Of a stretch of 35,353 nt of DNA, positions 15,445-21,141 are shown piece after piece. The translations under genes and the position numbers were made by a program. The DNA is taken from the IMG/VR virus record IMGVR_UViG_3300045747_000070, positions 1-35,353 of that record; one strand, given 5' to 3'. The DNA comes from a virus. Under the pieces are notes generated by a model. That model saw only the letters and a list, made by a program, of their open reading frames with translations. It ran no database searches and was not told the origin of the DNA. Numbering within the stretch: position 1 is the stretch's first letter; each line of letters opens with the position of its first letter.

Positions 15445-15921
15445 TTAAAACTTTGGTTTCTTTTCTAGATAAGCCACATCCAATTTCTTGGATAACTTTT
15501 CACGTTCAACTTTAGCAACTTCAAATTTGTTAAGTGCTGAAAGTCCAACTGATGGTATGTTTGATATACCAGAAGCATCTGCTTCCACAACCACAACAAC
15601 TGGTTTAGCTTTTGCTTTAGGTGCATCAGGAGTGATGACTTTCTTCACCACAAGTTTACTATTGATTTCGACAAGGGACGCCTGAATGGCATCAACCTGA
15701 TCGTCAAGCAATTTGAACTCGGCAGCAGTCACTGGTCTTTGACTTGGATCTAATTTTTGTCTAACCCAAGTATAGTCTCCAATGATTCCTATTGTACCAG
15801 ATACTACTGGTTCAATGATGAATACTATGGCAATAACAACTGCTAGTGGACTTTTGTTAATCCACACATTAGCATTCTTTAGTATGCTCCATTTGTTGTT
15901 CCAAAGATACTTTATGTTCAT
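15445..15921 (-). CDS. Membrane-anchored hypothetical protein
   Basis: 158 aa. One helix at residues 26-47 (LAVVIAIVFIIEPVVSGTIGII) anchors it. It is followed by a helical region (VTAAEFKLLDDQVDAIQASLVEINSKL) likely to be a coiled coil, an Ala/Lys/Pro/Val linker (PDAPKAKAKPVVVVVEADA) and a charged end. No homologue recognised. It sits in the tRNA array, ending 3 nt before the tRNA-Ser(CGA) 5' end, so is probably on the same transcript. Confidence 0.7.
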   Translation of the reverse strand: MNIKYLWNNKWSILKNANVWINKSPLAVVIAIVFIIEPVVSGTIGIIGDYTWVRQKLDPSQRPVTAAEFKLLDDQVDAIQASLVEINSKLVVKKVITPDAPKAKAKPVVVVVEADASGISNIPSVGLSALNKFEVAKVEREKLSKKLDVAYLEKKPKF

Positions 15922-15959
15922 AGTCGATTCCTTTCGAATGGTATCAACTATTTAGAATT

Positions 15960-16036
15960 TGGTGCATCTGGTGGGATTTGAACCCACAGAATTTACCCTC
16001 TCAAGGTAACACGTTTGCCAATTACGTCACAGATGC
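15960..16036 (-). tRNA. tRNA-Leu(GAG), short variable loop
   Basis: Acceptor GCATCTG/CAGATGC, anticodon arm TTACC-TTGAGAG-GGTAA, T-loop TTCAAAT, CCA encoded. The variable region is only about 5 nt, unusual for leucine. Confidence 0.82.
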
Positions 16037-16040
16037 AAAG

Positions 16041-16128
16041 CGGGATCATCGACCAACCTTTGGTCATAACTCTCCGAATCGGAAAATATAGGAATCGAAC
16101 CTATTGTTTGATTTGCTGAATTGATCCC
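16041..16128 (-). tRNA. Candidate circularly permuted tRNA (1)
   Basis: The 3' half precedes the 5' half. In transcription order: GGGATCA (16128-16122), a T-arm ATAGG-TTCGATT-CCTAT (16104-16088), acceptor strand ATTTTCC (16087-16081), G, a 4-nt linker ATTC, acceptor strand GGAGAGT (16075-16069), a D-arm GACC-AAAGGTT-GGTC (16065-16051), then TGATCCC (16048-16042). The two acceptor strands pair 7/7 with G-U pairs. GGGATCA and TGATCCC pair as the anticodon stem, so the gene is opened in the anticodon loop. No CCA is encoded. The anticodon cannot be read. An ordinary split reading using the 5'-half-like sequence at 16157-16180 pairs worse (5 of 7). Confidence 0.55.
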
Positions 16129-16145
16129 AAAGAAAACAGGAATGT

Positions 16146-16277
16146 TTTTATTTACTGTGCTACCATTACACTAAAGCCCCATCAGAAACACACTGCTCAT
16201 TGCTTTTATGATCACTATTACAATGGGTTGCACTTTGTTCGTGTGTGCCATGCAACTAGCCCCTCACAATGTGTTTT
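16146..16277 (-). other. Unassigned stretch with an isolated tRNA 5'-half-like sequence
   Basis: GGGGCTT plus a D-arm-like TAGTGTAATGGTAGCAC at 16180-16157, but no convincing 3' half. Upstream, a GTTGCA/TGCAAC helix lies within 16200-16265. No gene seen. Confidence 0.3.
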
Positions 16278-16349
16278 TGGTGGAACCTTGAGGAATCGAA
16301 CCTCAACCAGTCCTTTATCATAGGAATTTTTGGTTTGCTGTAACATTCC
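16278..16349 (-). tRNA. D-arm-less tRNA-like gene, loop ATGATAA
   Basis: 72 nt with encoded CCA. Acceptor GGAATGT/AGGTTCC (one mismatch), T-arm TGAGG-TTCGATT-CCTCA, anticodon arm TCCT-ATGATAA-AGGA (GAT by position). The region after the acceptor, TACAGCAAACC, forms no D stem. Confidence 0.45.
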
Positions 16350-16358
16350 TTAAAACGA

Positions 16359-16587
16359 TATATCAAGTCCATAGCCGCGATTCTGTTCTATGCAATCATT
16401 TGTCTATGCACCAACCCGTCCGTTACGTTAAGGCTTGACTAGGACTGTTTGGCTTGTACACCCCTTTCCGTATTCAGTAGTATAACGTCTTTCGACTTCT
16501 ACCAGCCTTGGGTGTATCGCGAACTTACCTCCATTATACTAAGGTATTATTGAACCTAGTATAACAGCGATTGCTCGACTTGATATA
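16359..16587 (-). ncRNA. Structured RNA, 229 nt, closed by an 11-bp helix
   Basis: TATATCAAGTC (on the minus strand at the 16587 end) pairs perfectly with GACTTGATATA at the 16359 end. Inside are a TTATACTA/TAGTATAA hairpin, TACACCC/GGGTGTA and GTC-GAAA-GAC. It lies between two tRNA-like genes. It is not a class I recognise: no RNase P core, and no clear group I intron P, Q, R or S elements. Confidence 0.5.
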
Positions 16588-16592
16588 AAATT

Positions 16593-16653
16593 GGGCGCGG
16601 CGTATGGAGTTTTACCCTAGACGTTTGTAATGGATTTTATAAGCCCCACCGCT
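16593..16653 (-). tRNA. Degenerate or minimal tRNA-like element
   Basis: A 3' end CGCCGCG-C-CCA pairs with AGCGGTG (6/7) only 61 nt away. An alternative start farther upstream gives a D-arm GAGCC...GGGCT but a poor acceptor. Anticodon not readable. Confidence 0.3.
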
Positions 16654-16701
16654 TTAGGCTCACCATCGTCTCTTATCATTCTGAGTGCGACTCAGACTAT
16701 T

Positions 16702-16778
16702 TGGTGCGAATGAAGAGATTCAAACTCTTAGGCTACTCGTTCTAAGCGAGCAAGGTATGCCAATTCCGTCACACGGGC
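16702..16778 (-). tRNA. tRNA-Leu(TAG), short variable loop
   Basis: Anticodon arm GCTCG-CTTAGAA-CGAGT, T-arm AAGAG-TTTGAAT-CTCTT, CCA encoded. The acceptor GCCCGTG/CATTCGC has two mismatches. Confidence 0.75.
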
Positions 16779-16880
16779 AAAAACTAAAAATGGATTGCAG
16801 TTTGTTTATTTGTCGCATTCCAAGCAATGTATCCTCTATGATACATGCATTCGATCAGCACATATGTCCAACCGAGGTAG
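16779..16880 (-). other. Noncoding stretch with a strong hairpin
   Basis: Holds a hairpin GCATGTATC/GATACAT-TGC (about 16822-16848). No tRNA or gene recognised. Confidence 0.35.
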
Positions 16881-16970
16881 TGGCAGAGAGTAAGGGATTT
16901 GAACCCTTGTGTAGCTTTCGCCACCATCACCTTTCCAAGATGCGCCAATAGACCACTCTGGCAACTCTCT
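16881..16970 (-). tRNA. tRNA-Ser(GGA)
   Basis: Class II, acceptor AGAGAGT/ACTCTCT, anticodon loop TTGGAAA, T-loop TTCAAAT, CCA encoded. Confidence 0.88.
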
Positions 16971-16976
16971 ATAAAA

Positions 16977-17068
16977 TGTTTCTACTAGGATTCGAACCTA
17001 GACATTGCGCCGATCAATAGAATCGGTGCTAAGTATACCAATTCCTCACGTTATGCAAACATAGAAAC
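16977..17068 (-). tRNA. tRNA-like gene without CCA and with extended D region
   Basis: Perfect acceptor GTTTCTA/TAGAAAC, T-arm CTAGG-TTCGAAT-CCTAG, anticodon stem CCGAT/ATCGG with loop TCTATTG. About 10 extra nt sit before the D-arm. Position 33 is C if the loop is 7 nt (anticodon TAT); identity unclear. No CCA follows. Confidence 0.5.
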
Positions 17069-17073
17069 AAAAA

Positions 17074-17164
17074 TGGCGGAAGACGGAGGTATCGATCCCC
17101 AACTGGCTCATCACCAGTCCCACTGCGTTCAAAACAGGTCCAGTGCCTCACTGGATCATCTTCC
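17074..17164 (-). tRNA. tRNA-Ser(TGA)
   Basis: Class II, acceptor GGAAGAT/GTCTTCC, anticodon loop TTTGAAC, T-loop ATCGATA (A54), CCA encoded. Confidence 0.85.
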
Positions 17165-17165
17165 G

Positions 17166-17669
17166 TTAAAATCTTGCACGAACTTCTTCAATGCTGATAG
17201 GAGCGTAATCAATTTGCTCCACACTTACATTTATATATCTCTTATCCTTCAACGTATTTGCGTGAAGGTGTCCGTGAACGTTATGAAAGAATCTTTCCGT
17301 GATACATTCTGGATGTAGTGGAATGTGAGAAAGAATCATATCCTCTAGGACACGAACTCCATACACTTCCTTGAATCCAGCATCGATGTATTCCTTCGTC
17401 TTGAATATATCGTGATTGCCACGGACAAGTCTCTTGTTACCGTTTAGTTGAGAAACGATCCAAAGATACTTCTTGTTGATTACGACATCCCCAAGATGGT
17501 AAACCTTGTCGTCAGGACGCACTCTTGCATTCCAACGCTTGATCATTTCCGCATTCATTTCTTCTGCATTCTTGAAAGGTCGCAGGGGAGAACCATCTTC
17601 TCTCTTGAACCTAGTGCAGCAATTTTCGTGACCGAAATGAGTGTCACTTATGAGCCATGTAGCTCCCAT
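17166..17669 (-). CDS. Calcineurin-like metallophosphoesterase
   Basis: 167-aa dinuclear metal phosphoesterase. All family motifs are present: ISDTHFGHEN (residues 7-16), YHLGDVV (57-63), RGNHD, and in the C-terminal part LSHIPLHP and VHGHLHAN. Substrate not predictable; relatives include phosphodiesterases acting on nucleotides. An AAGGAGG five nt before the ATG is a strong ribosome binding site. It lies within the tRNA array and ends 1 nt before the tRNA-Ser(TGA) 5' end, raising the possibility of an RNA-end or tRNA-repair role, which is inference only. Confidence 0.9.
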   Translation of the reverse strand: MGATWLISDTHFGHENCCTRFKREDGSPLRPFKNAEEMNAEMIKRWNARVRPDDKVYHLGDVVINKKYLWIVSQLNGNKRLVRGNHDIFKTKEYIDAGFKEVYGVRVLEDMILSHIPLHPECITERFFHNVHGHLHANTLKDKRYINVSVEQIDYAPISIEEVRARF

Positions 17670-17699
17670 AATAACCTCCTTTTTCGGTTACATGTAAAT

Positions 17700-17774
17700 T
17701 GGCTCTCCCTCAAGGATTCGAACCTCAATTCGCTGATTCAAAGTCAGATGTCCTGCCAGTTAGACGAAGGGAGA
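17700..17774 (-). tRNA. tRNA-Gln(TTG)
   Basis: Acceptor TCTCCCT/AGGGAGA, anticodon arm TCTGA-CTTTGAA-TCAGC, T-loop TTCGAAT, CCA encoded. Confidence 0.9.
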
Positions 17775-17849
17775 ATAGACGGTTTTTCACTACTGTCATA
17801 CAGCACCATTTCTTAACGAATGGCAGTCATTACACCGTTGACTGATAAT

Positions 17850-17923
17850 TGGATCTTCCCCGTGGATTCGAACCACGATAGCAAACTTCAGAGGATTGCG
17901 TCCTGCCGTTAGACGAGGGAAGA
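17850..17923 (-). tRNA. tRNA-Gln(CTG)
   Basis: Acceptor TCTTCCC/GGGAAGA, anticodon loop CTCTGAA (stem with one T-T mismatch), T-arm GTGG-TTCGAAT-CCAC, CCA encoded. Confidence 0.85.
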
Positions 17924-17932
17924 ATAAAAACT

Positions 17933-18010
17933 TGGGGTGATTGACGAGAGTTGAACTCGCATAATCCCGATTCACAGTCGGGGTCATTAACCAATTATGA
18001 TACAATCACC
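17933..18010 (-). tRNA. tRNA-His(GTG)
   Basis: Anticodon arm CCGAC-TGTGAAT-CGGG region gives GTG. An extra 5' G at 18010 opposes C73, the His hallmark. T-loop TTCAACT, CCA encoded. Confidence 0.9.
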
Positions 18011-18023
18011 ATAGAAACTAAAC

Positions 18024-18127
18024 AGGATGAATAGTGCTATTAAGGAGGGATTCGAACCCTAGCGCACCGTCCCCATTGGACTCCCACTCAAGTTTGGCGA
18101 GTTAAATTGAGTTGCTGTAATCATCCT
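18024..18127 (-). other. tRNA-like element with a 7-bp closing helix
   Basis: AGGATGA (18127-18121) pairs with TCATCCT (18030-18024). A canonical T-arm AGGG-TTCGAAT-CCCT is internal, with ACTCAA/TTGAGT and GTCC/GGAC hairpins before it. No CCA. TTACAGCAA follows the first strand, a motif also seen after the acceptor at 16349. Not resolvable as a normal cloverleaf. Confidence 0.35.
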
Positions 18128-18131
18128 AAAC

Positions 18132-18209
18132 TGGCGCTCCTAGCGGGATTCGAACCCACGTACCAAGGTTGAGAACCTTGTGTCCTGAGCCTATCTAGAC
18201 GATAGGAGC
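18132..18209 (-). tRNA. tRNA-Glu(CTC)
   Basis: Acceptor GCTCCTA/TAGGAGC, anticodon arm CAAGG-TTCTCAA-CCTTG, T-loop TTCGAAT, CCA encoded. Confidence 0.92.
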
Positions 18210-18216
18210 ATAAAAT

Positions 18217-18293
18217 TGGTGCTAGTGATAGGAGTCGAACCTACAACATTGTGCTTCTAAGGCACACGCGACTGCCAATTGCGCCACACTAGC
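18217..18293 (-). tRNA. tRNA-Leu(TAG), short variable loop
   Basis: Acceptor GCTAGTG/CACTAGC, anticodon arm TGTGC-CTTAGAA-GCACA, T-loop TTCGACT, CCA encoded. Second TAG gene; variable region about 5 nt. Confidence 0.88.
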
Positions 18294-18364
18294 AAAACTC
18301 TCGGGGTGCTGTATTCACCCCTTCCCACAAAAGACGAAGATACAGTATCTTAAGTGGAGTACTC

Positions 18365-18439
18365 TGGTCGCGAAGGATGGAATTTAACCACCGACCAACT
18401 ACTTAAATGGTAGACGCCCTTTCACCGAGCAGCTTCGCG
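18365..18439 (-). tRNA. tRNA with atypical anticodon loop CATTTAA
   Basis: Perfect acceptor CGCGAAG/CTTCGCG, D-stem GCTC/GGGC, T-arm GGTGG-TTAAATT-CCATC, CCA encoded. Anticodon by position TTT (Lys), but position 33 would be A. Identity uncertain. Confidence 0.6.
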
Positions 18440-18444
18440 AAATT

Positions 18445-18516
18445 TGGTGGAATCGGAGTAACCTAATACTCTAAGGTTTAATTTCGCAGGAGCATCTGCT
18501 GCAAAACCCCGACCCC
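18445..18516 (-). other. tRNA-like structure lacking D and normal anticodon arms
   Basis: 72 nt with encoded CCA. Acceptor GGGGTCG/CGATTCC pairs 7/7, and a T-arm-like GAGTA-TTAGGT-TACTC directly adjoins it. The remainder folds as one long arm: GGTTT/AAACC enclosing TTGCAG/CTGCGA. More like a tRNA mimic than a decoding tRNA. Confidence 0.45.
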
Positions 18517-18522
18517 GTTGAT

Positions 18523-18601
18523 TGGTGCAAAGTCCAAGAATCGAACTTGGTTATCACGCTCTTCAGGCGTGCGCTGAAATGACCACACTAGCTCACTTTG
18601 C
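18523..18601 (-). tRNA. tRNA-Phe(GAA)
   Basis: Acceptor GCAAAGT/ACTTTGC, anticodon arm CACGC-CTGAAGA-GCGTG, T-loop TTCGATT, CCA encoded. Confidence 0.92.
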
Positions 18602-18605
18602 AAAT

Positions 18606-18680
18606 TGGAGCGGGGAATGGGAATCGAACCCACGAACAAATGCTTGGCAAGCATTGGCACTACCATTATGCGATCCCCGC
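18606..18680 (-). tRNA. tRNA-Gly(GCC)
   Basis: Acceptor GCGGGGA/TCCCCGC, anticodon arm AATGC-TTGCCAA-GCATT, T-loop TTCGATT, CCA encoded. Confidence 0.93.
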
Positions 18681-18686
18681 ATAAAA

Positions 18687-19064
18687 CTATTTAATCTTCT
18701 CTACCTTATGAACACCTTGAAGAGTTCCATACTTGACGGCTTCTTCTTCGGTTTCAAAAATCATTCTTTCGTTGGTTGCAAGATCAGTTAGATAGATCCA
18801 TTCATCTTCATCTACTGGCACTTTAACAATCCAACCACCTTTCTTCTTTTTAGCAACCTTTGGATTTTTTTGCTTTTCCAAAACTTCGTATTTCTTTTGA
18901 AGTTCATTTAGTTGCTTTTGAAGAAGAGCATTTCTTTCTTCTAACTTTGTCTTCTCTCCAAATAGAACATCATAATCACTCGCCTGAATTATATAGCCGT
19001 TGGCTTGTTCTAGAAGTCCATGTCGGTGAGAAACATGACAAGGCATTGTAAATCTTTTAACCAT
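18687..19064 (-). CDS. Hypothetical protein with central coiled coil
   Basis: 125 aa. A short N-terminal region (MPCHVSHRHGLLEQANGYIIQASDYDVLF) precedes a strong heptad stretch, residues 38-68 (LEERNALLQKQLNELQKKYEVLEKQ region). Then comes a lysine cluster and a compact C-terminal domain (WIVKVPVDEDEWIYLTDLA, FETEEEAVKYG). The C-terminal pattern resembles small phage domains displayed on coiled coils, but I cannot name it. It lies between tRNA genes on the same strand. Confidence 0.72.
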   Translation of the reverse strand: MVKRFTMPCHVSHRHGLLEQANGYIIQASDYDVLFGEKTKLEERNALLQKQLNELQKKYEVLEKQKNPKVAKKKKGGWIVKVPVDEDEWIYLTDLATNERMIFETEEEAVKYGTLQGVHKVEKIK

Positions 19065-19082
19065 AATCTTATCCTCAAATTT

Positions 19083-19157
19083 TGGTGCCCCAACAAAGAA
19101 TTGAACTTTGATTTCATCATTACCAATGATGCGTACTTGCCATTGTACTATAAGGGC
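19083..19157 (-). tRNA. tRNA-Thr(GGT)
   Basis: Anticodon arm CATCA-TTGGTAA-TGATG, T-arm CAAAG-TTCAATT-CTTTG, CCA encoded. Acceptor GCCCTTA/TTGGGGC has a mismatch. Confidence 0.86.
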
Positions 19158-19160
19158 GAA

Positions 19161-19649
19161 TCAGTATAAAAACGATGCTAGGACATGAAAGATTGTCGTT
19201 ACAATTAACATACCTAGAAACGGAAGGTGAACTGCGTGCCACCAAGAAAACAGTTTCTTAATTAGCGCACTTCTATCCACTCTAATATATAGATACCTTC
19301 CAATTACACCACTTGCGACCACGGCGATCATTGAATACAATGCGACATTGCTATTCGTTGCTCCAAGCCTGTAACCACAGTGATACATAATCATTATCGG
19401 TCCAAAGATTCCGAAGATTATGTGGACATCGAAAACCATTCTATGGTTTCCAATCCAATCAAACAATCTATGAAACCTTTTTCTCAGTGCATAAGAAGAT
19501 GCCAGCATCATTCCAATTGCACCGATCCATCCTAGTGCGTAACCTACACCCTCTCTTGGAGTGATGTAACTATGCAGAGGAAGAAACCAACCAATCGTAA
19601 ATAACACTAATGCGATAACTGCTACTATGAGTGTGTTGATTCTTCTCAT
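19161..19649 (-). CDS. Five-helix membrane protein with conserved His, possible heme binder
   Basis: 162 aa. Start set at ATG 19649 (MRRINTLIV) after GAAGG, rather than at the TTG at 19667. Five membrane helices: about residues 3-23, 34-56, 72-95, 102-125 and 137-160. His residues lie in HIIFGIFGPIMIMYHCGY and in WWHAVHLPFLG followed by IFHVLASF. This spacing, with the SNVALYSMIAVVASGVIGRYLY helix, resembles bacterial cytochrome b561/ferric-reductase-like membrane proteins. Heme binding is inferred from His placement. An odd cargo inside a phage tRNA array, probably host-derived. Confidence 0.75.
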   Translation of the reverse strand: MRRINTLIVAVIALVLFTIGWFLPLHSYITPREGVGYALGWIGAIGMMLASSYALRKRFHRLFDWIGNHRMVFDVHIIFGIFGPIMIMYHCGYRLGATNSNVALYSMIAVVASGVIGRYLYIRVDRSALIKKLFSWWHAVHLPFLGMLIVTTIFHVLASFLY

Positions 19650-19718
19650 GAATACCTTCTTAAACAAAAGGTATTTAGGTAGACAAAGTACGTTTTTGTT
19701 TAATACTTTGTCTGTTGT

Positions 19719-19795
19719 TGGCGACTGGTACGGGATTCGAACCCGTGATATCTACCGTGACAGGGTAGTGAATTAAGCCACTATTCTAACCAGCC
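19719..19795 (-). tRNA. tRNA-Asp(GTC)
   Basis: Acceptor GGCTGGT/ACCAGTC, anticodon arm CTACC-CTGTCAC-GGTAG, T-loop TTCGAAT, CCA encoded. Confidence 0.92.
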
Positions 19796-19802
19796 ATAAA
19801 TT

Positions 19803-19970
19803 AGGTGCATTCTTTCTATCGGTGGTAATTCGGCTTGAACCGTCACCCCACTTCACGACACAGAAAGACTATCGTGCTGCTAACGCTAGTAAGGCTTGAC
19901 TAGAACCGTCCCGTAGATGTCACTCTACTTCTCATCGTGTGGGCACACTATCCGCTAACAACGGAACGTT
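19803..19970 (-). other. Noncoding structured stretch, possible T-arm-less tRNA-like fold
   Basis: TCTTTCT/AGAAAGA (about 19868 and 19812) enclose a D-arm-like GTC...GAC loop with GG, and a CGG/CCG hairpin. The sequence TAGTCAAGCCTTA in it recurs in the 16359-16587 RNA (AAGGCTTGACTAG on the plus strand in both). Confidence 0.35.
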
Positions 19971-19973
19971 AAA

Positions 19974-20122
19974 TTTGATGTGGTTTGCTATTGAACAAAG
20001 AACTCGTTGAAGCCTCTGTTCCCCGAATTTACGAAGTTTAGCCTGAATGAAAGTACTAGTATACATTCAGAGCATCACAACAAAGCGTCATGTCCGCTAA
20101 GACTTACGCGAGCCACATCAAA
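19974..20122 (-). ncRNA. Structured RNA, 149 nt, closed by a 10-bp helix
   Basis: TTTGATGTGG (20122 end) pairs perfectly with CCACATCAAA (19974 end). Inside there is a 7-bp CTGAATG/CATTCAG hairpin. A T-loop-like TTTG-TTCAATAG-CAAA lies next to the closing strand, so it may be a tRNA-derived RNA with an insertion. Confidence 0.5.
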
Positions 20123-20125
20123 ACT

Positions 20126-20200
20126 TGGTGCTTGTACAAGGATTCGAACCCTGATAAATCTCTAATCGGGAGATCGTATTAGCCGTTATACGATACAAGC
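20126..20200 (-). tRNA. tRNA, probable Ile(GAT), with C33
   Basis: Perfect acceptor GCTTGTA/TACAAGC, anticodon arm ATCTC-CCGATTA-GAGAT, T-loop TTCGAAT, CCA encoded. Position 33 is C instead of T. Confidence 0.72.
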
Positions 20201-20206
20201 AAAAAT

Positions 20207-20280
20207 TGGTAGGACCAGAAGGTAACGCTCCTTCGTCTATGCATTATCAGTACATTGCTCTACTTTTGAGCTACGGTCCT
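20207..20280 (-). tRNA. tRNA-Ile(GAT)
   Basis: Anticodon arm ATGTA-CTGATAA-TGCAT, T-arm GAAGG-AGCGTTA-CCTTC (A54), acceptor AGGACC/GGTCCT, CCA encoded. Confidence 0.85.
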
Positions 20281-20473
20281 ATAAAAAGTTGGGATGGCTA
20301 ATTGTTCTCATTTTTAAGGTGAGTGTTTGCGCCGTCCTCCGTGCGGTGATCTCTCCGCTCAGTGTTGTAAAATTGTAGTAGGCTGAACACAATCTATTTA
20401 AACTGCGCTTCGATGTTTATCGGTATTTCTACCCGCAGTGCCTTTTACCTTGCCTCGCGCAAGACTACAAAAA
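20281..20473 (-). other. Noncoding stretch with tRNA-like fragments
   Basis: Contains TTGTAGT/ACTACAA (7 bp) enclosing 20373-20471, a GCGG/CCGC hairpin near 20340, and GGACGGC/GCCATCC near 20292-20336 around a CTCA/TGAG arm. No standard cloverleaf found. Confidence 0.35.
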
Positions 20474-20548
20474 TGGTCGCCTTTGTGGATTTCATACCAC
20501 ACTGTTCACTGATCAGGTGACTAGTCTATATCGTTAACTTATCAGGCG
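20474..20548 (-). tRNA. tRNA, probable Ile(GAT), atypical arms
   Basis: Anticodon loop CTGATCA in stem TCAC/GTGA, T-stem TGTGG/CCACA with loop TATGAAAT, CCA encoded. The acceptor pairs only 5 bp and the D-arm lacks a clear stem. Confidence 0.55.
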
Positions 20549-20555
20549 TTAAAAT

Positions 20556-20628
20556 TGGTAGCGGGATGATGAGTCTCACATCCTCTCTGCGGTATGAACG
20601 CAGCGTAGCAATCGTCTACTTACCCGCT
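20556..20628 (-). tRNA. tRNA-Met(CAT)
   Basis: Acceptor AGCGGGT/ATCCCGCT region, anticodon arm CTGCG-TTCATAC-CGCAG, T-loop TGAGACT, CCA encoded. Could be elongator Met or lysidine-type Ile2. Confidence 0.8.
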
Positions 20629-20635
20629 ATAAAAT

Positions 20636-20702
20636 TGGTGGAGACTCTCCCCCTGTCAAGTCTAGATTCGACCGACTTTCTCTATCCATCTTTTCAATGG
20701 CA
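20636..20702 (-). other. Degenerate tRNA-like remnant
   Basis: Ends with CTCC-A-CCA and has a GGTCGAATC T-loop-like core, but no acceptor partner pairs well. Confidence 0.3.
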
Positions 20703-20705
20703 ATT

Positions 20706-20779
20706 TGGTACGCCCTGACGGTAATGCTCCGCCTTCTTTGGTATGTAAAACCAAGGTAATGCTTCTATACGAAGGGCGC
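20706..20779 (-). tRNA. tRNA-Val(TAC)
   Basis: Acceptor GCGCCCT/AGGGCGT, anticodon arm TTGGT-TTTACAT-ACCAA, T-loop AGCATTA (A54), CCA encoded. Confidence 0.85.
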
Positions 20780-20786
20780 ATAAAAC

Positions 20787-20864
20787 TGGAGGATACGATT
20801 GGAATTGAACCAATACCATTTCACTTTATGAGAGTGACGCACAAGCCATTTATGCTACGTATCC
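20787..20864 (-). tRNA. tRNA-Met(CAT)
   Basis: Acceptor GGATACG/CGTATCC, anticodon arm TCACT-CTCATAA-AGTGA, T-loop TTCAATT, CCA encoded. Confidence 0.9.
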
Positions 20865-20869
20865 GAAAT

Positions 20870-20944
20870 TGGTAGTCCCAAGGGGAATCGAACCCCTGTC
20901 AAAAGATTGAAAGTCTCTTATCCTTACCGCTAGACGATGGGACC
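20870..20944 (-). tRNA. tRNA-Glu(TTC)
   Basis: Acceptor GGTCCCA/TGGGACT, anticodon arm AGAGA-CTTTCAA-TCTTT, T-loop TTCGATT, CCA encoded. Confidence 0.9.
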
Positions 20945-20953
20945 ATATAAAAC

Positions 20954-21052
20954 ATTGAGTCATGTGGAATCGAACCACTCTTGGCATTTGGATGCCTACT
21001 CCGCAGATTATGCGTCTCGGACTTCCCGTGCAACCACTACACTTCTGACTCA
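20954..21052 (-). tRNA. Class II-like tRNA gene without CCA, extended anticodon stem
   Basis: Acceptor TGAGTCA/TGACTCA perfect, T-arm GTGG-TTCGATT-CCAC, variable arm GGCAT-CCAA-ATGCC. The anticodon arm is about 12 nt too long (TCCGAGA/TCT-G-CGGA around CGCATAA). Identity unclear; no CCA follows. Confidence 0.5.
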
Positions 21053-21056
21053 AATT

Positions 21057-21131
21057 TGGTGCTCTCACTCGGAGTCGAACTGAGTTATCAGGCTTACAAA
21101 ACCCGCGCATCGCCGTCAATGCTTTGAGAGC
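21057..21131 (-). tRNA. tRNA-Thr(TGT)
   Basis: Acceptor GCTCTCA/TGAGAGC, anticodon loop TTTGTAA, T-loop TTCGACT, CCA encoded. Confidence 0.9.
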
Positions 21132-21141
21132 AAATTTAGCG

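Noticed and set aside
15024-15515. Plus-strand frame of 163 codons across 15024-15515
   Set aside because: It runs antisense through five tRNA genes, so it is a chance open frame.
16359-16587. Group I intron or RNase P RNA within a tRNA
   Set aside because: No clear group I conserved core (P, Q, R, S) and none of the RNase P conserved regions were found; flanking tRNA-like genes are complete on their own sides.
18024-18127. Fourth permuted tRNA
   Set aside because: The outer helix and internal T-arm look similar, but no D-arm-like half follows the T-arm, so it is listed only as tRNA-like.
20850-21119. Minus-strand frame of 89 codons across tRNA-Glu and the neighbouring element
   Set aside because: Covers tRNA genes and begins without a ribosome binding site.
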